In this document: positions 53,001-62,607 of the stretch, piece after piece
How the letters are laid out: each line of letters begins with the position of its first letter
How positions within the stretch are numbered: position 1 is the first letter of the stretch
NCBI GenBank assembly: GCA_023374025.1
Contig: SIJG01000012.1
Location: forward strand, 96,492 to 160,491
DNA: 64,000 nucleotides
Source: Heterodera schachtii
Lineage: Eukaryota > Nematoda > Chromadorea > Rhabditida > Heteroderidae
Direction of reading: 5' to 3'
Position numbers and translations under genes: made by a program
Notes under the pieces: generated by a model
Told to the model about the DNA's origin: nothing
Seen by the model: the letters and a program-made list of their open reading frames with translations, nothing else
The model's database searches: none

Positions 53001-56000
53001 GGTGCTGCGAATGGTCGGTGATGAGCGTGACTATGACGCGGACGACGCACGCGGAAAGCAAGCAAAGCCTGGACTGAAGGAAAGTGATCTGTAATGGATG
53101 ACGGACGGATATGATCGTGGATCAGCAATAATCATTTTTGGACACAACCCAATAATATTATTTTTAGCATTTATAATAAAATTTAAATTTGTTTATTAAA
53201 GGCTATTATTAATTAGTTTTCCTGATTCTTTTCAAAATTTTGTTTTCTGTTTATTAAGGGGAACTATAATAGAATTGTACGCAAAAATGGATTTGAAATA
53301 ATGATTAAAATTAAATAGAACTTTTTAAATTAGATATTTTATAAATTTTACAAAAAAATTTATTTATATTAATAATTTAATATAAACATATTAAAAATTA
53401 ATTTAAATGAAAATAAATAATAAAAAATCAACTATATTAGAATCTTTTTAGTTTTTGATTACCGCTTTTTCCGTGACTTCACCGAACACCACCGTAGACG
53501 AATTACTCTCTATACAAATCACAAATATTGATGACAATTTACCGTATTTCCCTCATAGTCTAAAGGTTTGAAATGGGAATACGGTAATACCTGATGTTGT
53601 AAAACTGAATTATTCCAGGACAATTCATCAAAAATGACTATTTTATCGGTTGAGCACGGCTTTTTGGGCAAAGTTCAAGCGATTGACGAGGATTTGGCTC
53701 CATTTAATCGCATTTTTTACACAATTTTGCCTAGTAAATAAAATTAAATAAATCCCGAGAAAACCCCCAAAAATTAAGGTTCTGACAAAACATCGCAAAT
53801 CAGCATTGATCAAGAAACTGGTGAAATGTTTGCACACAATTTGACTGGCTTAAGCCACCCAATCAAATTTTGCGTTTTTGCTAGGTAATTAAGGATTAAT
53901 TAGGGGGTTCATTATTTCTTAATTGATCCATTGTTTAGCACGTTCAAGCCAAATGCAACACATCTTGCTATAATATCTCGACATGGCATTCCCGAAAATT
54001 TTCGTTCAATTTTACATCTTCAAATTGTGCCAAATCCGTCACAAATTGCTGACCATCATCATCTCCCACAACAAATGCCGTTGGGCCTAATTCGAGCAAA
54101 CAATTCACATTCCTTGCTGGAACATCAGTTTTTGCGCCAACAAATTCCCATCGAATTTGATGGAATGGCACTTGGGAACGGTTGGATTTTTTTTTTAAAT
54201 TCAAAAATTTATATATATTTTTATTTTTGGAGGCATTTAAATAATTTAAATATTTTATTTTTAAGGGCATAATAATTCATTATCAAATAAAGCAAATTCA
54301 TCTGAAACATATCCCAAATTGTCATTCGATTCCATCGAATTTGTGCCCTACGGTCAAGATGATCAGCACCAAAAAATCGGTACATTCGATGTGATCAGAC
54401 AATTGGTTGGAATTGACTCTACAAATGCCAAATTGCGCTTCAATCCGGCATTTGTTGAAGCATTTGAGGACGGATTGTACAAATTTGGCATTTCTGTTCA
54501 GGATGCCATTGGCAATAAAGCAATTGTTTACCGAAATGTAAATTCGGAAATATTTATTAATTAATTTGAAGAAATTTTTGTTTTAAAAATTTAAAGATTC
54601 ATCTTTTGAACGACAAATTTCGCTTACGTTTTCGCTTTAATGAATCGCTTCATGCAATTGGAGCCAATCTGACAACATTTATTGGGTGGGTAAAGACCTA
54701 AAATTTAAAAAAAAAATTTTGTTTTTTTTGGCGTTGAATTTCGGGACCAATTCTTGATATTCTTCATGAAATAATCTCTGATCACATTTTTCATTTGATA
54801 CATCTATAAATGATATTTAAGAGAGCTTGAAAAACGGCTTCAAGGCGATTACAGGATTATGTCATCATTACCAATACGAGACGAGGAAAATCCGGCCAAA
54901 AAGTGAGAAATTCTGGCACAATTAAAAGCAAATTCGAATTCATGCCAAATTGAAGTTTCGTCATGTGTTTCCATTTGTGGTCACCAACAAATAATGGTGG
55001 TGGTGCCATTGTTGAATTTTCTGAGAGTGAGCGGTTATTGTCCACAAATGTACAAAATTCGAAAGCCAGTGAACAAATGCAAAACTTATACTCAGAATAC
55101 AAAGTGATTAACATTGAGGTACTTACTGTTTGGAGTCGAATGTCATTTAGAAAAATTAAATTAGAAATATAAAAAATTTTAAGTTTATGAAAATTTGAGT
55201 GATTTTTCCCTGGTGTCGAAATTCAAATCCCGGCAAAACCGAAATTTGAATCCCGGAAATCCTATCACGGCCTGACCTTACCCAGAATTTTTTTTCAAAT
55301 TCCTGGCTCTAGTAACCAACCAGAGGGCAGATTTTCAGATAAATTCCACAGCCTTGCCCTAAGTTAGCACCAAATTAAAACTAAGCAAATGCTTCGACGT
55401 CATTTTAGATAATTTCAAAAAATGTGAAATTATTCTATCAAAGAAAATTTTTAACACAAAATTTTAAAAAAATATTAAAAAAAAACCTTTCAAAGATTTT
55501 GTTCGTGAATTATTCTTAGAATTAGTTTTATATTTTTAAATCTTTCTTTCATTGAATAAAAATTTGAAAATGTATTTAAAAATGATGCTTTTTCAGTCAT
55601 GTGCTGCTGCTGATTCGTCGACATCGGTGCTGCTCAATTCGGATTCTTTTGGCCCGTCGATGCTCCAACCAAATGCCAAGCAGTTGCTCATCTGCTTCAC
55701 TGTTTTTGCCATGTTTGTGTTGCTGTCCACTGCATTTGCTTGTTACATTTGTGTGGTGCGACGATACGCGGAACGCATGCGAACAAAATGCGACCATTTG
55801 TTGGACGAACAGCGGAGCGGTACAAAAAAAACTCTCAGAAAATAAAAAAATTTAGAATTTTTTTTATTGCAAATGATCTTTAGATAATATTCAAAAAAAT
55901 ATATCAAATATATACTAGTTTTAATAAAAAAAAATTTCTAAATTTTCATAGTGCGGAAAAATATTTTTCTTATTACTTTATAATTATTTTAAGAAAATTT

Positions 56001-56363
56001 ATATTATAAAATTAATTATTTAAAAAAAAAATTATATTATAGACAATTTGATACAATAATTCAATTTATCAATTTTAGAGATTCTATTTCGCTTAATTAA
56101 AAATAATAAAATAAAATACAAAATAAAATAAATTATACCTAAATTTCAAAAAATTTCCCAACATTCAGCTTCATACAACTCCACCGACAATCCGTATAGT
56201 GTTTATGCGAAAAGCAACAATAAATTGACGCCTTCTTCCATGTTTGCTATGCCCGAATTTATTCATCCAAAAACATTACGGTAATATACGGCTATTTACT
56301 GTATTGTAAATCAGAATACTTTATTTTTTAAATATATTTAGAAGTGATGAATTGGAATATTGA
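29086..56363 (+). CDS. Large single-pass cadherin hosting two nested genes
   Basis: About 37 exons give roughly 2,100 residues. The first encodes a signal peptide ([17 protein letters not shown]). A Pro-rich and acidic N-terminal region follows, including a long Glu/Lys-rich stretch in exon 30714-31793. Diverged cadherin repeats begin near 32150, with [13 protein letters not shown] (32575), [10 protein letters not shown] (35775), [17 protein letters not shown] (36379) and [12 protein letters not shown] (53515). The C-terminal part has a membrane helix ([20 protein letters not shown], about 55690) and a cytoplasmic tail of about 70 residues ending SDELEY. Cadherins mediate calcium-dependent adhesion. 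The tail shows no obvious catenin-binding site, so it is not classical. Introns 36668-48397 and 48675-53451 contain other genes; across both the reading joins in phase 0. I could not assign it to a named worm cdh gene. Minor junction errors are likely. Confidence 0.85.
31019..31450 (+). repeat. Glu/Lys-rich low-complexity coding segment of the cadherin
   Basis: The + strand is almost all A and G and reads as alternating runs of Glu and Lys ([21 protein letters not shown] and similar) without stops. It lies in a single exon between acidic sequence and the [17 protein letters not shown] segment, in frame with both. It is placed on the extracellular side, after the signal peptide. Confidence 0.8.
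32502..32545 (+). other. GC-AG intron of 44 bp in the cadherin gene
   Basis: No GT lies between the two coding blocks. Splicing AATGGAG|GCATT to ATGCAG|GATATC joins NGG to [20 protein letters not shown], the expected end of a cadherin repeat. Confidence 0.65.
36900..36905 (+). terminator. Possible intronic polyadenylation signal of the cadherin
   Basis: AATAAA on the + strand just inside the 11.7-kb intron, 140 bp after the stop codon reached if the donor at 36668 is not used. It could support a truncated transcript. It may also be chance in A+T-rich DNA. Confidence 0.3.
36975..48203 (-). CDS. ASCC3: ASCC3-type double-cassette Ski2-like helicase, nested in a cadherin intron
   Basis: A many-exon gene starting [10 protein letters not shown] at 48203. 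The first helicase cassette has APTGAGKT (split by the intron at 46945-46777), [14 protein letters not shown] (46620), [15 protein letters not shown] (46040), [13 protein letters not shown] (45800), [13 protein letters not shown] (44640) and [10 protein letters not shown] (44310). A Sec63-like module follows, about 44100-41640. The second cassette has GAPTSSGKT (41120), [12 protein letters not shown] (40450), [13 protein letters not shown] (40270), [22 protein letters not shown] (39490) and [10 protein letters not shown] (39280). A second Sec63-like module ends [14 protein letters not shown] before the stop at 36975. DEVH and DEIH boxes with the STALANA motif match ASCC3 rather than the spliceosomal BRR2. 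ASCC3 is the helicase of the ASC-1 complex, working in alkylation repair with ALKBH3 and in splitting collided ribosomes. Both cassettes look intact. Confidence 0.93.
41337..41401 (-). repeat. Poly-C/poly-G tract in an ASCC3 intron
   Basis: Four C runs of roughly 5 to 19 bases lie within 65 bp. On the ASCC3 coding strand these are G runs that satisfy the usual G-quadruplex spacing. The exact run lengths in an assembly are prone to sequencing error. Confidence 0.8.
49804..53094 (+). CDS. Unrecognised Q- and S-rich protein, nested in a cadherin intron
   Basis: Exons I can chain: 49804-50178, 50222-51638, 51716-51872, one from about 52180 to 52470, a short one near 52555-52610, and a last one from about 52855 to the stop at 53094. 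Exons 1-4 join cleanly in frame (TTIS to [18 protein letters not shown] to TVFESRGG; RQLEIE to LKQCLHAVL). The product is about 850-900 residues. The first 470 residues are low complexity: Ser/Arg, poly-Gln, and a basic [10 protein letters not shown] patch that could be a nuclear signal. The more conserved-looking part has [34 protein letters not shown] and [19 protein letters not shown] do not recognise the family. The start is ambiguous because MDTVIQSQ is nearly repeated as MDTVIHS eight codons later. Confidence 0.6.
53175..53180 (+). terminator. Polyadenylation signal of the nested Q-rich gene
   Basis: AATAAA 81 bp after the stop codon. It lies within the host cadherin intron on the sense strand, so cadherin transcription has to read through it. 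Confidence 0.5.
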
Positions 56364-57290
56364 AGATGTTTATTCAGAGAAACGCCTATTCTTATAATTT
56401 CTCTCCGGGATTCGCAATTTTAAATTTATTATTTTTTGTCTATTATAATAAAAATTGTTGAAAAGAAAGATCAATTAACAAATGCATTAAAAAGGGGATT
56501 AAGAATTTCTATTTGGATTAATTGAAATAAATTACAAAAAAAAATCATTGGAGTTTACAGATTAATCCCTTAAAATTCATTTAAAAATTAATTGATAGAA
56601 TTGAATTATCCTCTGCTTCCCTCCCCCGCTCAAAAAAAATGTTTGCAAAACGCCAACGCATTTCTTTGCCTTTCGCCATTTTGAACAGGAAAAGCGGCTT
56701 ATTTTTTGCGTGCCAAGATGAGCTTCCCTAATTAATTTTCATAAATTGACATTGCCCTAGGCGGAGATTCATTCATTCGACACGAAATTAATAAAATAAT
56801 CCGCGCTAATCCCCCACGCCTTCCGAGTCCAATCCATGTTAAAATGTTAAATGCTAAGCATTAATTAATGCCATTTTACTCGAGTTTTTCAAACATAAGT
56901 TTTCCAGCTCCTCTCATGGCATTTTGTAATGAAAGGGCGGGGGTGGGGCGGAAGAGATTATGCCTCAAATTGCTTACATGAAAGATGAAGCTGCCCTAAG
57001 GCACACACCGATCATTTCTATGGCTTTTTCTTCTTCACAATAACAGCAAAAAATGTTCTCAAAGCTCTTTTAAAAAATGGGAATAATTTTAAATATTTAT
57101 TTTTAATACAATGAGTATTTCTTTTTATCCAAATCATGGCAACATTATTTAATCCTGATTAGTGATCAAAAATTTAAAAATGGTTAATAATTTAATAGAA
57201 TTTATATCCGATTACAACCTCGCAAATCTTATCCTAGATCAAAATGTATTTGTTAAAGACTTAATTTTTAATTTTTTGTATGATTCAGAA
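56364..57290. other. Intergenic between cadherin and secreted-protein gene
   Basis: Contains the cadherin 3' untranslated region at the left end. The rest is A+T-rich with a small G-rich patch near 56936-56955. I see no coding signal. Confidence 0.5.
56447..56452 (+). terminator. Polyadenylation signal of the cadherin
   Basis: AATAAA 84 bp after the stop codon at 56363. Confidence 0.55.
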
Positions 57291-58275
57291 ATGATTTGCT
57301 TTCATTCACTTTTATCTCTTCTAATGCTCTTCATTGCCATGCTATTAATGACCATGCAAAACGGAGCAGTTGACTCATTCCTGTTGAGCCACCGAAATTT
57401 GGTAATTAATTTTAACGAAAAATTATTTATTGAAGAAAAGAGACGTTTTATATTTTAATAATATAAAAAAATATCCCTTTAAAATTTTTAATATTCAATT
57501 TTTTCAAATATTTTTTTAATCAATTAAAAATTTTCTTTACAAAATTTCAAACAACAATTTTTTCAATCTGTAAAAGATTATTATTTTTTCACATTTATTT
57601 TTATAAAATAGCGTTTTTAATTATGAGAAAGGCAAGCAGAAAAAAAAAGAATGTAGCATTGTCATTTTCCATTATTATTTGCCTGCGTGAATGCTTCATC
57701 CTCTCATGAGCTAATCCATTTTATAAGTACAACATATAAATCCCTTTCTTGACGTACAAAATATTGATTTGAAAAAATTTTGAAAATAAATTATGCAACT
57801 AATAAAAAATATTTTGACATTAAAATAAAACAAATTTTAGTTGGTTCCTTTCGCGTCCACCAAAATGGCCACGGCCAACAATGTGGCCAAATTGGACACC
57901 ACAAAAAACAACATTGGCGCTCGTCGACGACACCATTTTGTCAGCCTTTTTATGCCGAAAGCATTGCCAAAACATGGTGAAGATGATGATGAACGACAAA
58001 TTGGTGCCAAGAATGTGCTGTTTCAAAATGATGGCACCCACCTGCTGCTACTACGGTCGGCTAATGATGATGATGCCATTGCCCCGCACCGCGTGCACTC
58101 GCGCCGGAAACGGTTGCACATGTTGTCCACCTTGCGACGCATTGGCACACCGCGCCGGACAGCCGAACTGCTTAAACGGCTTGTGGTTGAACATCAGCAG
58201 CAGAAACAACGGCATGTGCCACGGAAACGGACTTCGTCATACGATCTTCTCTGGATGTTCAAGAGGGATTTCTGA
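57291..58275 (+). CDS. Short basic secreted protein, candidate peptide precursor or effector
   Basis: Two exons (57291-57401 and 57841-58275) joined in phase 0 give 181 residues. Residues 1-26 form a strong signal peptide (MICFHSLLSLLMLFIAMLLM). The mature part lacks Cys and is rich in Arg, Lys and His, with clusters GARRRHH, HSRRKR and PRKRTSS. Its composition and codon use are unlike random A+T-rich DNA, and it has a normal donor, acceptor and a polyadenylation signal 131 bp after the stop. Basic clusters may be convertase sites of a peptide precursor or nuclear targeting signals of a secreted effector. I recognise no family, and both functions are guesses. An in-frame upstream ATG at 57162 would bury the signal peptide, so 57291 is preferred. 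Confidence 0.6.
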
Positions 58276-58405
58276 GATTCAAAATAACAAATGTTTTTTT
58301 TAATTTCGAAAACAATCTTTTGTAATTGGATCACTATATTTACAAATGTCTCATGTACAGTGTATCACTGAATTTTTTTATTACTGTAAAAAATTGATAT
58401 GAACC

Positions 58406-58411
58406 AATAAA
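58406..58411 (+). terminator. Polyadenylation signal of the secreted-protein gene
   Basis: AATAAA 131 bp after the stop codon, within the expected 3' untranslated region. Confidence 0.55.
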
Positions 58412-58928
58412 GGCTTAATTAATGAAGGATTTGGTAGGGAGGGAGTTGTTGTTGGCAAAACAAATTTTTTTTAAATCCATTTTTATTGCAATTATTTTTG
58501 GTTGCACCAAGAGATTTAATGTTTTTTGTTGAAATGAGATAATTCAAAATTTAAAATAATTTAGAAATTGGTGTATTTAAAATTGGAACAAAATTTTCCG
58601 CCCATAGAAAAATGACAGAAACTGAAAAACAATTCCTCTACATTTTTAGATTTTGTTAACTTTTAAATTGGTTCAAAAGTTCATTTTTCAAATTACGAAG
58701 CCCAAAAACTTCGAAATATGAGTTCTCCCCATCGTTCGAATAGACAAAAATGCCGCACATGCCCAAAAAAAATATATGAAAAAATGATATTTTTTTTTCT
58801 GAATTCGTTCATGCATAAGGAAGATTATACACTCATCGAATGAATCCAACAAATTTTAGTGGTGCAAAAGTTAAGGCCGCGAAATTTCAAAGTTATAATT
58901 TCTGCCAAGTATATGCCAAAAAAAAATC

Positions 58929-59257
58929 TGAAAAAATTCCTAGGGGGTTAGGAAAATTCTATTAAAAATTAGTAAATCTATCAGAAAGAGCATAAAATTC
59001 TCTAATGAATTGCCTTTTGGATAGTAGATCTACGACTAATACCCGAAGAACACCATCGGCGTCAAAATTAAATTGATCAATTCTCGATCATTTTCCTTTG
59101 GAATACGGTAGATCATTCATTTTAAAGATGTCTAATTTGACACCGATGGTGCTCTTCGTGTATTAGTTGTAGAACCACTATCCAAAAGGCAATTCGTTAG
59201 AGAATTATATGCTCTTTCTAATAGATTAATTTTCCTAACTCCCTATGAATTTTTCAA
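58929..59257. repeat. Long imperfect inverted repeat
   Basis: The left arm (about 58929-59074) and right arm (about 59130-59257) are reverse complements over about 130 bp, apart from scattered mismatches and an extra stretch of about 18 bp in the left arm. Shared blocks include TTGCCTTTTGGATAGT, CTAATACNCGAAGANCACCA and GTTAGGAAAATT. The loop is about 55 bp and itself contains GATC-rich short repeats. No reading frame is conserved between arms. Confidence 0.8.
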
Positions 59258-60182
59258 AAATTTTTTAGCAACCATAAATTGCATCCCTATTTTGACAAAT
59301 TTTGCTATTCTCATTTTCTTTCTTTTTTTCAATTTTAATGAAATCTGCAGTCAGTCTGGCTGAGCCTGTAGGCGCTATTTGAGTTTTTAATGAGATTTGT
59401 TCTAAAAATTTACTCGAGAAAAAATTTCAAGCCCTTGAAATCAGCAAAATTGGGCACTCTGAATATAAGCAATTATTGTACTTTAATGTGTGTTTACAAT
59501 GTTCGGATCAGAGAAATTTTTACAAATTAATCAGAATTTGCTCTGCCATGAATTGCAATTTGGAAAGCTGTATTTTTAACATATATTATATTGTTTTTTT
59601 CATTTAGGCACTCCTTTAGGCGGATGAAAGTAAATGAAAAGCTAATTTTGCAATTTTATTCATCCCGTTATTATTCCCGAGCATTTTAATTTCTTCAAAA
59701 TTTTGCCCAAATCCATTTATGAATAATTTAATGCAATAAATATTTTTTATTTTATTCATTTTATTTGTTTTTTTTATGTGCAAATCCAATAAACTTTAAA
59801 TTTAAAACCGAAAATGAATTGCTATTATTATTATTTTCACATTTTCACGTTTTTTTGCGCTTATTTTCTCCACTCAAATGGTAAATTAAAAACTAAATTG
59901 ATATATTTAAACAAAATTATTATTTTAAATACTTTGGAGGTCAATGCTCAGCAGAAAGAAAACGGTCTGAAATAAATAATTAGATTAATATCAATCATAT
60001 AAGAATTAAATAAGCTATTAAAATCATTAAAAATAAAAAATTTACTATTTAAGAAAACAATTTAAAAAGAGAAAAATTCTTTTTTTTATTTAAATTTACC
60101 AATTTTTTAAAAGGGTAAACAAAATATCAATAATTTCCCATTTTCCGAAAATTTTCTCGATCGAAAATATCAAATTTTTAGT

Positions 60183-60690
60183 TTCTCAACCCTTGACAGA
60201 TGCAAAGCCTGAAAGTGAGAAACCCAAATAATGTAAAATTATTATTATTTGTTATTATATTTCTTGGTTAAGGAACTGAAATCAATCCGATCGGTTTTCT
60301 TGGTAATATTTTCTTACTAAACCTTTTATATTATTAAATTTAGGCAAGCACACAAATCCCTAGGCCAATTGTACGGAAAATTGTTTAAATTAATATTTTA
60401 ATCGGATTAATTATAAAAAAAGTTCAGCTTCTCAACCAATGAAAAATACAAAGCCCAAAAGTGAGAAAGCCAAAAATATAGAAATTACATTAATTAATGT
60501 ATTGATTTAGGATCAAAAATCAATCCGATTGGTTTTCTTGGTAAGATTGTTTTTTTTATTAAAGATTTTATATTATAAAATTTAGGCAATCACACAAATC
60601 CACAGGCCAATTGTATGGAAAATTGTTCAAATTAATATTTGGATTTCTCAACCGATGAAAAATGCAAAGCCCAAAAATGAGAAAAATAAA
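60183..60690 (+). repeat. Tandem array of exon-like modules
   Basis: Two full units and a third partial unit start at about 60183, 60429 and 60647. Each begins TCTCAACC, then a block coding for SQP..(N/D)(A/T)KP..EK. The two full units continue with AAATCAATCCGAT(C/T)GGTTTTCTTGGTAA and an A+T-rich spacer of 41-45 bp ending TTTAG. A block beginning GCAANCACACAAATCC and containing GGCCAATTGTA follows. The blocks are conserved while the spacers diverge, as expected for exons and introns. The frame is broken in the first copy. Confidence 0.65.
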
Positions 60691-62072
60691 AGATGAAAAA
60701 TTATTATTATATTTTAAGAAATCGGATATCTTCCAACTCCACCGCTTCCGGTCGGCTGGTAGATTCTTCCGCCATTTTTGTGTAATTTTTATTTTGACTT
60801 AATTTATTTGAAAATAAAAAATCAGTAATATTATTAAATTAAAAACAATTTTTCTAAATCCTAGGTGATGCTTCAGTTTTTACTTCGTTCTCCGTGTACA
60901 ATAAAAAAGCATTGTTATTTTTCACAAATTTTAATTCATTTCATTTTGCAGATGGATGGATGTCACAAAAGAATAATTTTTGTGTTTAAAAAGATGAAAA
61001 ATTTTCTTTGTTTTAAAAATTTGTTTAAAATATTGCATGGTAAACTGTTTGAACATATTCTATGAAAAATGGAAATCATTGTTCTGGCTGAATTTCAAGA
61101 ACTTTTGATCCGGAACACTGTCCGTGTCCATTGCTAAAATTCGGGTCCTGGGCGATTTTTTCAGAAATTTCAATGCTTTAAAAAATTCATAAAGCGAATG
61201 TGCAGAAAGCAAATAACAAAAGAGGAAAGCAAAATTAGGGGAAAACTAAAACGATAAAGAATTTATTAAAATAATTTATAAGTAAATTTATAAATGAAAC
61301 AAACAAACAAATTAATTTGTAGAAGGTCTCAGCACGAAGCCTAATTACTGGCATAGCTGAGATAATGTTGGGTTCATCAAAAGCCTCAACCAATTAATGG
61401 AAATTCTGAAGGAATTTGGAAATTCATACTTTTTCCTCGAAAACGCTATCGAAGTTTTTATTTAAAAGAGTTATTATTTATTGCATATTAACTTCTTCAA
61501 AATTTTACTTCGTAGTAACTTATGCGAAATTAAAAAAATATTTCTAAAAACATATTTCATCTAAGCACAGCAGAAAAAGATAAATTTCAACATTTATAAA
61601 AATATATTATAATATTTTGAATGATTTTTTAGCTTACAATTAGCGGAAGCTTTCACCTTAAGTCAGAATTTATTATTCAGATCACATTTGGCGCATCGAA
61701 AACTCTGTTAAGCATTTATTTGATCTGAAAATTTTCAAAATCAGGACATTGGCTCAAAAAATCAGATTTTGGGGCCAAAAATCAGGACATTTTGCAAAAT
61801 TGCTTCAAAAAGTTATTTTTACAATTTATTCGATCAAAAATGTACCAAATTTTTTTCGTCCCCCATTATCGATTTTAACAATTTTGGTGAGGAAATTAGC
61901 AAATCATAAATTTTAGTGAATTCAGGATCAAAAAATCAGATTTTTAACAATTTTTTGCGGCGTATTTTTCCAAAAACTTTTGCGAAATGGGCGAGGGGAG
62001 AGGTCCGGCGGTGCCGTTAGACGCCCCCGGGATTTTTTTTTTTGTAATTTTGTTCTGATTTGTTCTCAGATT

Positions 62073-62141
62073 TTCATCAAAAAGGCCTTAAAAGGCAAGT
62101 GACGACTTTTTTTGGCCTTTAAAAACGCTTTTTTTGATGAA
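62073..62141. repeat. Short hairpin
   Basis: TTCATCAAAAAGGCCTTAAA on the left pairs with the complementary GGCCTTTAAA...TTTTTGATGAA on the right around a loop of about 18 bp. It is followed by A+T-rich DNA. Confidence 0.55.
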
Positions 62142-62536
62142 CGCTTTAAAAATTTTTTGGGGGATGGACAGGGGCGTCCAAAATTTTGCCTCAAATTTTA
62201 TATTTTCATTTTCAACATGGATGACATATCCTTTTCCAGCGACTTTTAAAACCCATATGAATATATTTTCGTCGAATTTTTGTTCGGATTCGGGTTTTTT
62301 GAAAACTAAAAGTCATGTTCGGCATCAGCGCCAGAACTTACACTTGAAAAGCGTTTTTATTTGAAAATTTCAGGCGGGGGAGGTGGTCACAAAACCCAAA
62401 ATTACCAAAAACTTTATTCGAAAATAAAGAACAGTAGAAATGATCAAATTAAAAGATTTTTCATTTCATATGCTAACGAATCTTGTTTATGTTCTTTTCA
62501 AAAAATTTTCAAAGGATGTAGAAGATAAAAGGTAAG

Positions 62537-62607
62537 TCGTCCGGAGGGACTCGAACCCACGACCCTAGCATTCCGTGCCGTGCTCTAACCAACTGAGCTA
62601 CGGGCGC
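62537..62607 (-). tRNA. tRNA-like sequence, probably a pseudogene
   Basis: The minus strand reads GCGCCCGTAGCTCAGTTGG at the 5' end, with a perfect D stem (GCTC/GAGC) and A box. It later contains GGTTCGAGTCC, a perfect B box and T loop. A T run suited to RNA polymerase III termination follows about 8 bases beyond the 3' end. However, the anticodon arm does not fold as a five-pair stem with a seven-base loop, position 33 is not T, one T-stem pair is mismatched and the acceptor stem has two mismatches. No anticodon can be assigned with confidence. A tRNA-derived SINE head is an alternative, but the early T run argues against a SINE body. Confidence 0.6.

Noticed and set aside
48203..56363. Treating the cadherin pieces as two or three separate cadherin genes
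   Set aside because: The pieces meet in mid-repeat, in phase 0, at good splice sites. Only the first has a signal peptide and only the last has a membrane helix.
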